Shown here piece after piece: positions 1-6,984 of a DNA stretch of 9,070 bases. The position numbers and the translations under genes were made by a program. The DNA is from Chlamydiota bacterium (lineage in GTDB: Bacteria; Chlamydiota; Chlamydiia; Chlamydiales; SM23-39). A model generated the notes under the pieces. The model worked only from the letters and a program-made list of their open reading frames with translations. It ran no database searches and was not told where the DNA came from. The stretch is taken from contig DAIDLB010000286.1 of NCBI GenBank assembly GCA_027449725.1, positions 1 through 9,070 of the forward strand, written 5' to 3'. Within the stretch, counting starts at the first letter, position 1. The number at the start of each line of letters is the position of its first letter.

Positions 1-1221
1 AGGAGTCTCAGGAACAGGAAGGCGACTGTCACTTATTCTTTTAAGCTGCACATTCAGATTGGATCGGGGATCATTGGATTGATCGCTAAGAAATGAGGAC
101 ATACCCGCTATTCCCCACTGAAAAGCCTCTCTCGCCATTTGCGTTTGCGTAAAATCCACAAAGTCTGAAAACCTTTTATCTTCTTCAATATTCCAATGTT
201 CTTTAGGCCGCAACCCCTCTAAACTCTCGATAACTCTTTCATAGATATATTTTCCGCCGGCAAGAGCTTCTCTCTTGATGCTCAAATCCTCTCCGAATCT
301 TGGTGGCACATCCCCATTATCGATCAACCAACAATGAATAGATCCATCGTCGCCTATTGTTAGCATTACGTTGCCCAGGTTTGAGCAACTGTTATGAATG
401 ATGCGATCATGATTGCCGAACACTAAATCGAGCGCCGCACTCATGCCCAATTGAGCGCATAACTGCAATTTCTGTCCATCGTTGAGGGATTCAAATCCCC
501 CGTCCATAACAAGCTCTCTCAGAGTTACTCCATCTACTTTTTCAGATATTAAAAGAACAGGATTGACCAGTTTGTTCCAATTGTTTTGTCGAACACCCGG
601 CAAAATACGTTTCATCTCATCTTGGCATCTTTGAACCATTTGCCAATCCAAAGGAAGGCCGTCTTCTTCACCGTTATCCGGCAATTCATCCCTATAATAA
701 CGCGGTTCGGCTCCAAATGGATTCACAATCGCTGCAGCCCTACACACGTGCATATTCAACGCTTGCATTTCAGGACAATGCTTCAGGAATACATGATAAA
801 CACGCTGAGCCAAAAACTCTTTGTAATCCGTGAATTTTATTACATATTTCATATCCATACCGCGCATCTCATAATCCGCTATGAGAAGCGGCGCAGTTTT
901 CCCAAACCGGGCAAATTTTGCCGGAACCTTCAGCAGAATTTTAATATTGCCAGAGTGGTAGCCGGTTTCCTGTAATTGCGAAACGACTTCACAAACCTCC
1001 GGATCCGATGGACATTCGCAAGATTCTGAAGACAAAACGCGAATTGCCATGTCCACGACATCCCAATTTCTTGGTTGGGCAGGAGTGCCCAGTAATAGTG
1101 TGCTCCATTGCATGGCCTGCGCGAGATGGCCGATGGTCTCAATCACTCGTCGAGGATCGCGAGTCCACGCAAGAAAATGATTTACGGATGTTGTCAAAGG
1201 ATTTGAAAAATGGACAGTCAT
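1..1221 (-). CDS. Atypical kinase-like protein (PI3/4-kinase or actin-fragmin-kinase-like), C-terminus cut by the window edge
   Basis: The minus strand is open for 407 codons from the ATG at 1221 to base 1 with no stop, so the C-terminus is missing. The residues resemble an atypical kinase catalytic domain: a VIKF strand with a possible ATP-binding lysine (K129), a hinge-like segment EKVDGVTLREL (227-237), then LVFGNHDR (267-273) with a candidate catalytic D272, asparagines in SNLGNVML (280-287), and LIDNGD (299-304) with a candidate metal-binding D301. A GNxDR...N...LID order is known from PI3/4-kinases and actin-fragmin kinases, and HipA-like kinases are related; assignment here is inference. 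I see no signal peptide or membrane segment. The start has no good Shine-Dalgarno sequence; a GTG at 1266 is an in-frame alternative. The gene is more A+T-rich than uvrC next door. A secreted effector is possible but unproven. Confidence 0.72.
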   Translation of the reverse strand, partial: MTVHFSNPLTTSVNHFLAWTRDPRRVIETIGHLAQAMQWSTLLLGTPAQPRNWDVVDMAIRVLSSESCECPSDPEVCEVVSQLQETGYHSGNIKILLKVPAKFARFGKTAPLLIADYEMRGMDMKYVIKFTDYKEFLAQRVYHVFLKHCPEMQALNMHVCRAAAIVNPFGAEPRYYRDELPDNGEEDGLPLDWQMVQRCQDEMKRILPGVRQNNWNKLVNPVLLISEKVDGVTLRELVMDGGFESLNDGQKLQLCAQLGMSAALDLVFGNHDRIIHNSCSNLGNVMLTIGDDGSIHCWLIDNGDVPPRFGEDLSIKREALAGGKYIYERVIESLEGLRPKEHWNIEEDKRFSDFVDFTQTQMAREAFQWGIAGMSSFLSDQSNDPRSNLNVQLKRISDSRLPVPETP

Positions 1222-1282
1222 TTCTATGCCGCGGTTATGATTAAATGAATCAAAACAATAACGCACATTTCATTAACGTTCA

Positions 1283-1311
1283 ATTTAAAACATTGCTTTA
1301 CATTTGAACAA
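1283..1311 (-). promoter_or_regulatory. Candidate promoter for the kinase-like gene
   Basis: On the minus strand, TTGTTC (1311-1306) is followed after 17 bases by TTAAAT (1288-1283), a fair match to a housekeeping sigma promoter. It would give a leader of about 55 bases before the ATG at 1221. This A+T-rich stretch could contain chance matches, and no experimental support is available. Confidence 0.3.
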
Positions 1312-1338
1312 AAAACAGGACTTCCCGAGGAGGTGCCA

Positions 1339-1401
1339 TTGCGTATACGTTTGTGCACAGTCTCTGAAGAAATTGAAGAGAAAATCTCAGGGGGCGGATA
1401 G
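1339..1401 (+). CDS. Possible 20-codon leader micro-ORF upstream of uvrC
   Basis: The sequence GAGGAGGT at 1327-1334 is the strongest Shine-Dalgarno match in the window, yet no ATG follows it. A TTG at 1339, four bases after it, opens a frame of 20 codons (starting LRIRLCTVSEE in literal translation) that ends in TAG at 1399-1401, nine bases before the uvrC ATG. The same frame is open upstream back to a stop at 1246, without a canonical start except GTG at 1333. It could be a short leader peptide coupled to uvrC translation, the tail of a decayed gene, or chance. No family is recognised. Confidence 0.25.
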   Translation: MRIRLCTVSEEIEEKISGGG

Positions 1402-1410
1402 AATCGGGAT

Positions 1411-3228
1411 ATGCCTTTTGATCCGCGCGAGCTTGCTTTATACCCGATCGACCCCGGCGTGTACCTGATGAAGGACGCCGAAGGGAGAGTTTTATATGTG
1501 GGGAAGGCGAAGAACTTGCGGAGCAGACTGAAGCAGTACTTTGCTGCAGGCGGCGATGAGCGCGAGATGGTCCCCTATCTGGTCGCGCAGGTCGAGGCGG
1601 TCGAATGGATCGTGACGCTGACCGAAAAAGATGCGCTTATATTGGAAAACAACCTGATCAAGCGCCATCAACCGAAGTACAACGTCTTGCTAAAGGATGA
1701 CAAGACCTTTATTAGCCTGCTGATAACGAAGCACCGGTGGCCGATGCTGAAATTGGTGAGGAGCAAGGGACAGCCGAAAAAGTCGGAGGGGACTTATTTC
1801 GGCCCGTATACGAATGCGTTGGCTGCGAGGCATGCCTACGACCTGATCTTGAGGCTCTTTCCTCTCAGGCAATGCTCCGATGCCGAGCTGGCGAGCCGGA
1901 AGAGGCCGTGCCTGCTGTACGACATGAAGCGATGTCCGGCGCCCTGCATGAACCTCTGCAGCGAGGAAGACTATGGGAAGATGGCGGAAGGGGCGGTGCG
2001 GCTGCTGAAGGGGCAGGATAAGGAGGTCGTGAGAGAACTCCGGGCGGCGATGCATGCTGCTTCGGAACGGCTGGAGTTCGAGAAGGCGGATGCGCTGCTG
2101 AAGACAATTTTGCAAATCGAGCACGTCACGACAGTGCAGCATGTCGAAGGGGCGTTCGCCAAGGACTGCGACGTCCTGGGAATCTGCAGGAGGGCCGGCG
2201 GCGTGGTCGTCGCCCTACTGCAGTTTCGGGAAGGAAAGATCGTGGGGTCGGAGCACTTCAGCTTCCGTCTCATCGCATCGAATGATGAGGAATTGATCGA
2301 GACTTTTCTACTTCAACACTATGGGCTGATGGGCGATGTGCCGAAGGAGATCCTGCTGCCGCTCGCTCCTGCGGGCTCCCTGGAGGAGATTTTAAGCGAA
2401 GCGCATGGGAAGAAGATCGCGCTTATCCGGCCAAAGATAGGCAAAAAGAGAGATCTCGTCGAAATGGCGACGAAAAATGCGGAGGCTCTTTTTGTCAGAG
2501 AACAGGATGAGCGGTCTCTTCGGGAAAAGATGCTGCTGGATTTACAAGAGACGCTCGAGCTAAGCCGCTTTCCAAGGCGGATCGAATGCTTCGACACTTC
2601 GCATATCTCGGGGACAAATCCCGTGGCCAGCCTATGCTGTTTTACCGATGGGGAGAGGGATAAAAAGAGGACAAAGCTCTTTCGCATCCGAAAGGGTTCT
2701 GAAGATTATGGCTCGATGCAAGAAGCCCTGCTCCGCCATTTTACAAGGGAAAAGGAGAAGGGCGATTTTTGCGACCTCTTAATTGTCGACGGCGGCAAGG
2801 GGCAGCTCAACCTTGCGCTGCAGGTGTTTCAAGAGCTCGGTATCGCCTCGATCGACGTCATCGGACTTGCAAAAGAAGGCGCCCGGCACGACAAGGGCCT
2901 CACCCAGGAAAAGATTTTTATCCCCCACAGACCCGATCCGATCCTCGTCAATCCCCGCTCCCCTATGCTCTTTCTTTTGCAGCAGATCCGCGACGAGGCC
3001 CACCGCCTCGCCATCGGCTACCACCGGAAAAGACGGACGAAGACGACGCTCGCAAGCGAGCTCGACGACCTCCCCGGCATCGGACCCGTCAAAAAGCGCC
3101 TCCTCCTGAGTCACTACGGGAGCGTCCGCTCTCTCAAAGCCGCGTCAAAAGAGTCGCTCGCCCAGGTCGAAGGGCTCACAAAAAAAGACGTCGAGCAGAT
3201 CTGGCAATTTATTTCCGGTTGCCCCTGA
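1411..3228 (+). CDS. uvrC: UvrABC system protein C (excinuclease subunit)
   Basis: UvrC is the nuclease of nucleotide excision repair: after UvrA/UvrB find a lesion it cuts the damaged strand on both sides. The 605-residue length is normal and the domains are in the usual order. The N-terminal GIY-YIG nuclease shows GVY (16-18), YVG (29-31) and the catalytic glutamate E79. A cysteine group C155, C167, C175, C179 matches the position of the iron-sulfur site reported for UvrC. The UVR motif, which binds UvrB, lies near 205-235. The RNase H-like C-terminal nuclease has FDTSHISG (394-401, D395), IVDGGKGQ (458-465, D460) and H531. Two helix-hairpin-helix motifs follow, with LPGIGPVKK at 554-562. 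The ATG at 1411 places the GIY-YIG domain at the normal distance from the N-terminus; a GGGGGCGGA run about 12 bases upstream may help ribosome binding. The gene appears intact. Confidence 0.97.
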   Translation: MPFDPRELALYPIDPGVYLMKDAEGRVLYVGKAKNLRSRLKQYFAAGGDEREMVPYLVAQVEAVEWIVTLTEKDALILENNLIKRHQPKYNVLLKDDKTFISLLITKHRWPMLKLVRSKGQPKKSEGTYFGPYTNALAARHAYDLILRLFPLRQCSDAELASRKRPCLLYDMKRCPAPCMNLCSEEDYGKMAEGAVRLLKGQDKEVVRELRAAMHAASERLEFEKADALLKTILQIEHVTTVQHVEGAFAKDCDVLGICRRAGGVVVALLQFREGKIVGSEHFSFRLIASNDEELIETFLLQHYGLMGDVPKEILLPLAPAGSLEEILSEAHGKKIALIRPKIGKKRDLVEMATKNAEALFVREQDERSLREKMLLDLQETLELSRFPRRIECFDTSHISGTNPVASLCCFTDGERDKKRTKLFRIRKGSEDYGSMQEALLRHFTREKEKGDFCDLLIVDGGKGQLNLALQVFQELGIASIDVIGLAKEGARHDKGLTQEKIFIPHRPDPILVNPRSPMLFLLQQIRDEAHRLAIGYHRKRRTKTTLASELDDLPGIGPVKKRLLLSHYGSVRSLKAASKESLAQVEGLTKKDVEQIWQFISGCP

Positions 3229-3238
3229 CGTAGCGTCA

Positions 3239-3267
3239 TTGCTTAAGATGATCGCATCCTTTAAAAT
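3239..3267 (+). promoter_or_regulatory. Candidate promoter for the MerR-family gene
   Basis: TTGCTT (3239-3244) and TAAAAT (3262-3267) are separated by 17 bases and lie 26 bases upstream of the regulator's ATG. This suggests transcription independent of uvrC, although read-through from uvrC is possible because no terminator is visible between the two genes. Many MerR targets have a longer spacer of 19-20 bases, which this candidate lacks. Confidence 0.35.
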
Positions 3268-3292
3268 CAAAGGGATATTAGAGGAGCGATCA

Positions 3293-4051
3293 ATGGCTTA
3301 TACAGTAGCGCAGTTGGCAAAGCTCTCCGGGGTCAGCGTCTGGACGCTTCATTGGTACGACCGGGTCGGTCTCTTAAAACCGGCCTGGCATGGGACCAAT
3401 GGATATCGGTTCTACGAGGAAAAGGAGCTGCTCCTTTTGCAGCAAATTCTTTTTTTTAAAGAACTCGGGTTCGAGCTCAAGCAGATCCGGAAAATCCTGG
3501 GGCGGTCTGACTTTGACAAACTGACAGCTTTGAGTTCCCATCGCGCGGTTTTACAAAAAAACGTGGTAAGAACAAACAAGCTGATCGAGACCATTGACAA
3601 AACAATAAAACACTTAAAAGGAATTCAAAAAATGAAAGACGAAGAAATGTATCTCGGCTTTAGCAAAGAAAAGCAAAAGGAATACGAGAAACAAATTATC
3701 GAGCGCTTCGGCGAAAAGGGAAAAGCCCAAATCGAAGAGGCCCGGAAAAACATGGCCGACTGGACAAAGGAAGATGGAGAGCAGGCGAAAAAAGCGTTCG
3801 ACTCTATTTGCCAGGAGCTCGTCCGGCTGATGAAAAAAGACCTGCCCGCCGACTCTAAAGAAGTGCAGGGGGAGGTCCGCCGGCACTATCAATGGCTCAA
3901 GCACTTCTGGACGCCGAATCGGGAATCGTACTCAGGTCATGGACAATTTATTGTTCAGAGCGAGCTGAGAAAAGCCTATGAGGCGTTCGATCCAGAACTT
4001 CCCGAATTCATCGCGGAAGCGATCCAAGAGTTCGCCAAAAACGAGCTGTAA
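3293..4051 (+). CDS. MerR-family transcriptional regulator with TipAS-like ligand-binding domain
   Basis: The 252-residue protein has the two-part layout of TipA-type regulators. Residues 3-70 form the MerR winged-helix DNA-binding domain, with YTVAQLAKLSGVSVWTLHWYD and VGLLKP followed by GYRFYEEKEL. A dimerising coiled coil follows at about 75-112. The C-terminal half (about 118-252) matches the TipAS antibiotic-recognition fold, including HYQWLKHFWTP (198-208), the SYSGHGQFIV block (212-221) and PELPEFIAEAI (235-244). Such proteins sense small amphipathic molecules and activate transcription. The usual arginine in the second helix (VSxRTLRxYD) is replaced by W17, and H20 replaces a commonly basic position. 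The ATG at 3293 is chosen because GAGGAG (3281-3286) lies at good spacing and the MerR domain begins directly after it; an upstream TTG at 3239 would add 18 residues without homology. No target gene for it is obvious nearby, so it may regulate itself. Confidence 0.92.
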   Translation: MAYTVAQLAKLSGVSVWTLHWYDRVGLLKPAWHGTNGYRFYEEKELLLLQQILFFKELGFELKQIRKILGRSDFDKLTALSSHRAVLQKNVVRTNKLIETIDKTIKHLKGIQKMKDEEMYLGFSKEKQKEYEKQIIERFGEKGKAQIEEARKNMADWTKEDGEQAKKAFDSICQELVRLMKKDLPADSKEVQGEVRRHYQWLKHFWTPNRESYSGHGQFIVQSELRKAYEAFDPELPEFIAEAIQEFAKNEL

Positions 4052-4058
4052 GCAGGTG

Positions 4059-4084
4059 GGCCGGCTGAAAAGCCGGTCTTTTCT
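4059..4084 (+). terminator. Rho-independent terminator after the MerR-family gene
   Basis: GGCCGGCT (4059-4066) and AGCCGGTC (4071-4078) form an eight-pair stem with one G-T wobble, closed by a GAAA loop and followed by TTTTCT. It begins seven bases after the regulator's stop codon and separates that transcript from the M48 gene downstream. Confidence 0.85.
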
Positions 4085-4137
4085 GTACTTGGCGAGGTGT
4101 AAATTATTTTTGAATTCCCCTAATTTTCCTTATTTAT

Positions 4138-4143
4138 TATAAT
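4138..4143 (+). promoter_or_regulatory. Consensus -10 box upstream of the M48 protease gene
   Basis: A perfect TATAAT at 4138-4143 lies in a very A+T-rich stretch 23 bases before the protease ATG. A -35 element is weak: TTCCCC sits at the 17-base spacing and TTGAAT is at 22 bases. CAGGA at 4155-4159 is a likely ribosome-binding site. Confidence 0.45.
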
Positions 4144-4166
4144 ATAACAAAAATCAGGATCAAAAA

Positions 4167-5888
4167 ATGTCCATTGCTTCTTTATTTAATAGCACTGAAA
4201 ACGACTCTTTTCTGCGGAAATATCAGAATGCTGTAAGAGACCGAATCACACAATCGCCTTATAATAAAAAAGACATTGAAATCCTCGACCTATATTTCAA
4301 TTATGCAAAAAATTCTTGCTTCCTAGATGCAAATGCCCTTTTTAAAAAAGTTGTTCAAATTGAACAAGAAGGGCCTATTTTCGAAGCCGCACAACAGATT
4401 CAAAAAATGTTTTTTCCTTTAGTTGATCTATGCGAGAAGGGAAAAGAAAAGATCGAGCTTGCCAAGAGCCTTCCAGCGGAAGGTCCCAGGGCACGTCATT
4501 GGCTCGCATTGCATCTCAATGAATTGAACACAGCTTATTACCGAAAAGACCGCAATGCGATGAAAGCTGCGATCAAAAAGATCAATTATATCCAAGGCAA
4601 GATCAAAGAAATCACTCAGATCAGCGCAGAAACAAAAATTCTTAGTATCGCATGCCAAAAAAGGATCGACCATGATGTGGATCCCGATCAGGCAATGCGA
4701 AAAGAGCTTTATAGCTGGTCCGGATATTTCAAGGCAAAAGTGGCTGACTATTTGACACCCCTATTGCTTCTCGGGTTAGGCGGGTTCTCGTTTCGATGCT
4801 ATCAACAGGAACGATTGGAACTATTCGCAAGATATCTCGGTTTGTGTGCTACTTATTTTCCATTTTTGGATAACACGAAAGAGATCGGCTTATACTGGTT
4901 TAATACTATTTTTTCAAAACCCGACTCCTCTATTTTCAATAATTTTACACCTGAAGAAAAAGAAAAACTACTTGAGATACAAAAACAAATTCAAGCGGTT
5001 GCATCTGCTCTCGAATTGCCTGAAAATATGGATCGAGCTCTTCAGATCGTCGATCACGGCGACATAAGTGTGAAAGGAGTCTTGGGATCAACCCCTACTC
5101 TTACAATTTCGAAAAGCGATTTTGACGTCTATGAATCAAATTTTACAGAGAAGTGGAAAGGCATTTTAAACGAACTGCCCAATCATCCACTCGACCTGGC
5201 TCGCTTTATCGACGAGGCAAGTCCGGAAAAACGGAATGAATTGCACCTGCTTGTTCTAGAGATGGGAGAGAACGACATCATCGATCAAAAAGTCCTTCGG
5301 GGCATTTTGGCTCATGAATTGGGACATCTCCGAAGGGTGGACATCTCTTCCAATGGATTGTTTTTTCTTCTCGTCATTTGTCTTCGTTCTCTCGTTCTTT
5401 ACACCAATCCGACAAATACTTCGGTGTGGAATTCTCTTATTGCAACGATTCTATCAACAGGCGTCCAATATCCCCCCCTCTTTCGACTCATCAATGCTCC
5501 ACTGTCGCAGATGATTGAAAATGGAGCAGATGCTCAGAGCCGGATTTCTTCAGACTGTCGCGAAGGTTTAATTACTGCCCAAAAAAACTGCCTTCTTCGC
5601 GATTTGGTTAACTTTCAAAGAAACGAAAATTCTATCGGTTCCTCTTGTGTGCAAGAAACAGAAACCATGCTAAAGAGCCAAGATCTTGGTAGCTCCCATC
5701 CGAATAATGCAAAACGTCTTTTGAATCTCCTTGAAGCAAAAGACAGACCATACGAGCCGCCATCGCGGCTATTCTCTACTGCGAAGATAGCTCTCACTGC
5801 CGGAATCCATCTGACTTTTTTGGCAATCGAAGCTTATCAGTTCTACTCTTCTTTTACAGAGACTTATAAAATACTCCGGGAAGCATAG
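4167..5888 (+). CDS. M48-family zinc metalloprotease-like protein with internal hydrophobic segments
   Basis: The 573-residue protein contains the zinc peptidase signature HELGH at 383-387 (two zinc-binding histidines and catalytic E384). ENGAD at 451-455 supplies the likely third zinc ligand, E451, and SSHPNNAKRLLNLLE near 509-523 resembles the HP...R..L region of M48 proteases. M48 enzymes (HtpX, Ste24, Oma1 types) usually have about 300-450 residues with membrane helices. This one has a long helical, lysine-rich N-terminal region of about 190 residues of unknown role, then hydrophobic stretches at about 193-208, 397-412 and 540-560. There is no cleavable signal peptide. The middle stretches may be membrane helices, so an integral-membrane location is inferred, not shown. 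It is transcribed alone, between a terminator and a convergent operon. It is more A+T-rich than uvrC. Protease family assignment is firm; substrate is unknown. Confidence 0.88.
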   Translation: MSIASLFNSTENDSFLRKYQNAVRDRITQSPYNKKDIEILDLYFNYAKNSCFLDANALFKKVVQIEQEGPIFEAAQQIQKMFFPLVDLCEKGKEKIELAKSLPAEGPRARHWLALHLNELNTAYYRKDRNAMKAAIKKINYIQGKIKEITQISAETKILSIACQKRIDHDVDPDQAMRKELYSWSGYFKAKVADYLTPLLLLGLGGFSFRCYQQERLELFARYLGLCATYFPFLDNTKEIGLYWFNTIFSKPDSSIFNNFTPEEKEKLLEIQKQIQAVASALELPENMDRALQIVDHGDISVKGVLGSTPTLTISKSDFDVYESNFTEKWKGILNELPNHPLDLARFIDEASPEKRNELHLLVLEMGENDIIDQKVLRGILAHELGHLRRVDISSNGLFFLLVICLRSLVLYTNPTNTSVWNSLIATILSTGVQYPPLFRLINAPLSQMIENGADAQSRISSDCREGLITAQKNCLLRDLVNFQRNENSIGSSCVQETETMLKSQDLGSSHPNNAKRLLNLLEAKDRPYEPPSRLFSTAKIALTAGIHLTFLAIEAYQFYSSFTETYKILREA

Positions 5889-5939
5889 AAAAACGCAATA
5901 GTCTACGCCACTTTTCATCTTTCTTATTCGAAACCAGCG

Positions 5940-6446
5940 CTATTTAGACCGGACAAACAGTGACAGAGGCTCGAAATAACCGAACTGGACCTGTAAAAGC
6001 TCACGCAGTTTCCCCTCTGCATCGGAAAGGAGCTCGGCCTGCCCTTCATCAGAGAGAGGCTCTACATCGAGCGCCACTTCCAGCCGCTTATTTTTTGCGA
6101 CAGATACGCTCGCTCCGGAGACCTGCCCGGGATAGTTTTTCCGGAAACACTCCTCGATCGCCTGGCGAACAAGCTTTGAATCGATCATCGCTTTGCCGGA
6201 CGGCATCTCCAGGGCAAGGTAGCGGCCGCGGCCGATCCCATGAAAGCCCCAAAGAAAAAAAAGGCCGATGGCGCCAAAGCCCACGGCCGTCCAATAGAGC
6301 ATCTCCGGCGCATTGTTGAGGCGATCGAACATCGATTGCATCCAGTCGGAGCGGCGCGCAAGGACGAGAGAGACGAAGCCGAGCGCGAAAAAAGAGAGCA
6401 CCACCAGCAAATGGAGGGCCGAGGCAACGGCTTCACGGAGGCGCAT
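5940..6446 (-). CDS. AmaP-like membrane protein (Asp23 membrane-anchor type)
   Basis: The 168-residue protein starts with two hydrophobic helices (about 8-30 and 52-72) joined by a short loop, followed by a soluble domain of about 95 residues with a pattern like Asp23/AmaP: KLVRQAIEECFRKN, then VSVAKNKRLEVALDV, then ELLQVQFGYF. In Firmicutes AmaP anchors Asp23 at the membrane. The identification depends on this topology and on its position: its ATG at 6446 is two bases after the stop codon of the Asp23-like gene, so the two are almost certainly co-transcribed and translationally coupled. There is no clear terminator between its end and the convergent M48 gene 51 bases away. Sequence identity to AmaP is not obvious by eye. 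Confidence 0.7.
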   Translation of the reverse strand: MRLREAVASALHLLVVLSFFALGFVSLVLARRSDWMQSMFDRLNNAPEMLYWTAVGFGAIGLFFLWGFHGIGRGRYLALEMPSGKAMIDSKLVRQAIEECFRKNYPGQVSGASVSVAKNKRLEVALDVEPLSDEGQAELLSDAEGKLRELLQVQFGYFEPLSLFVRSK

Positions 6447-6448
6447 GA

Positions 6449-6871
6449 TTAAAAACTCTCTTCGTAGCTTTCTTCCGTCTGCGGCGCTTCTTCTTCGCGG
6501 GGGGCGAGGACCAGATCTTTGAAAATGACATGGACGCTCGACACATGAAGCCCGCTCCAGCGAATCACCTCTTCCACAATCTTCGTCTGGATCTCCTCCG
6601 CCTTTTCCGGGATGGAAAATCCATAGGCGATGTTGATCTCCACCTTCACCAGCACCGAGTGCTGCTTTTGGTCTTGCTCAACGTGGATGCCCTTCACCCT
6701 CTCTACTTCGCGCCCAAGCAGGCTGTCGAACAGGTTGCCCTCCAAGAGGCCAATCCCCTCGATTTTAGAGAGGCATTGAAGAACAATGGCCTGAAATACC
6801 CTCGATTCAATATCGCGGATGAAGACGGTGTCAGGCAAATTCAATTCTTTAGTATCTAATTTTTCGTACAT
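6449..6871 (-). CDS. Asp23/Gls24 family envelope stress protein
   Basis: The 140-residue protein fits the Asp23 (DUF322) family: an early IESRVFQAIVLQCLSKIEGI segment (21-40), the GREVERVKGIHVEQD region, a VLVKVEINIAYGFSIPE strand pair (the family's conserved core), and a helix with IVEEVIRWSGLHVSSVHV ahead of a strand. The acidic tail EEEAPQTEESYEESF is probably disordered. Asp23 proteins are small cytoplasmic proteins found at the membrane and linked to cell-envelope stress. AGGGGAT at 6882-6876 (minus strand) is a good ribosome-binding site for the ATG at 6871. It is the first gene of the operon with the AmaP-like gene. Its role in this organism is inferred only from the family. Confidence 0.85.
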   Translation of the reverse strand: MYEKLDTKELNLPDTVFIRDIESRVFQAIVLQCLSKIEGIGLLEGNLFDSLLGREVERVKGIHVEQDQKQHSVLVKVEINIAYGFSIPEKAEEIQTKIVEEVIRWSGLHVSSVHVIFKDLVLAPREEEAPQTEESYEESF

Positions 6872-6894
6872 TTAGATCCCCTGGTGTCTCTAAC

Positions 6895-6923
6895 AGTGTA
6901 CACTTATTTTCAGTTTTCTACAA
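6895..6923 (-). promoter_or_regulatory. Promoter of the asp23-amaP-like operon, with palindrome at -10
   Basis: On the minus strand TTGTAG (6923-6918) and TACACT (6900-6895) are separated by exactly 17 bases, and the start codon lies 24 bases beyond the -10 box. The -10 box is embedded in the ten-base perfect palindrome AGTGTACACT (6895-6904), which could be an operator for a dimeric regulator. Confidence 0.5.
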
Positions 6924-6925
6924 TC

Positions 6926-6954
6926 TTGCTGTGAAATCGCCGGAAGAGTACCAT
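6926..6954 (+). promoter_or_regulatory. Candidate promoter of the GYF_2-domain gene
   Basis: TTGCTG (6926-6931) and TACCAT (6949-6954) are 17 bases apart and point toward the ATG at 6985. Its -35 box lies three bases from the -35 of the divergent asp23 promoter, so the two promoters are back to back and could be controlled together. Confidence 0.4.
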
Positions 6955-6984
6955 AACAGGTAATTATTCAACCAGCTTGATGCT

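Noticed and set aside
586..975. Plus-strand open frame of 129 codons, with smaller ones at 930-1142 (minus) and 1008-1244 (plus)
   Set aside because: They lie over the 407-codon minus-strand kinase-like frame, which has coherent motifs. These frames show no recognisable family and look like shadows.
1690..2142. Long antisense open frames over uvrC (1690-2142, 1971-2273, 2319-2687, 2779-3114 minus; 2769-3233 plus)
   Set aside because: uvrC is intact with all catalytic motifs. The antisense frames are low-complexity products of G+C-rich codons with no family resemblance.
5960..6319. Plus-strand open frames opposite the AmaP-like and Asp23-like genes (5960-6319, 6530-6859)
   Set aside because: The minus-strand frames show hydrophobic helices and the Asp23 pattern and are spaced as an operon. 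The plus frames have no domain and no ribosome-binding site.
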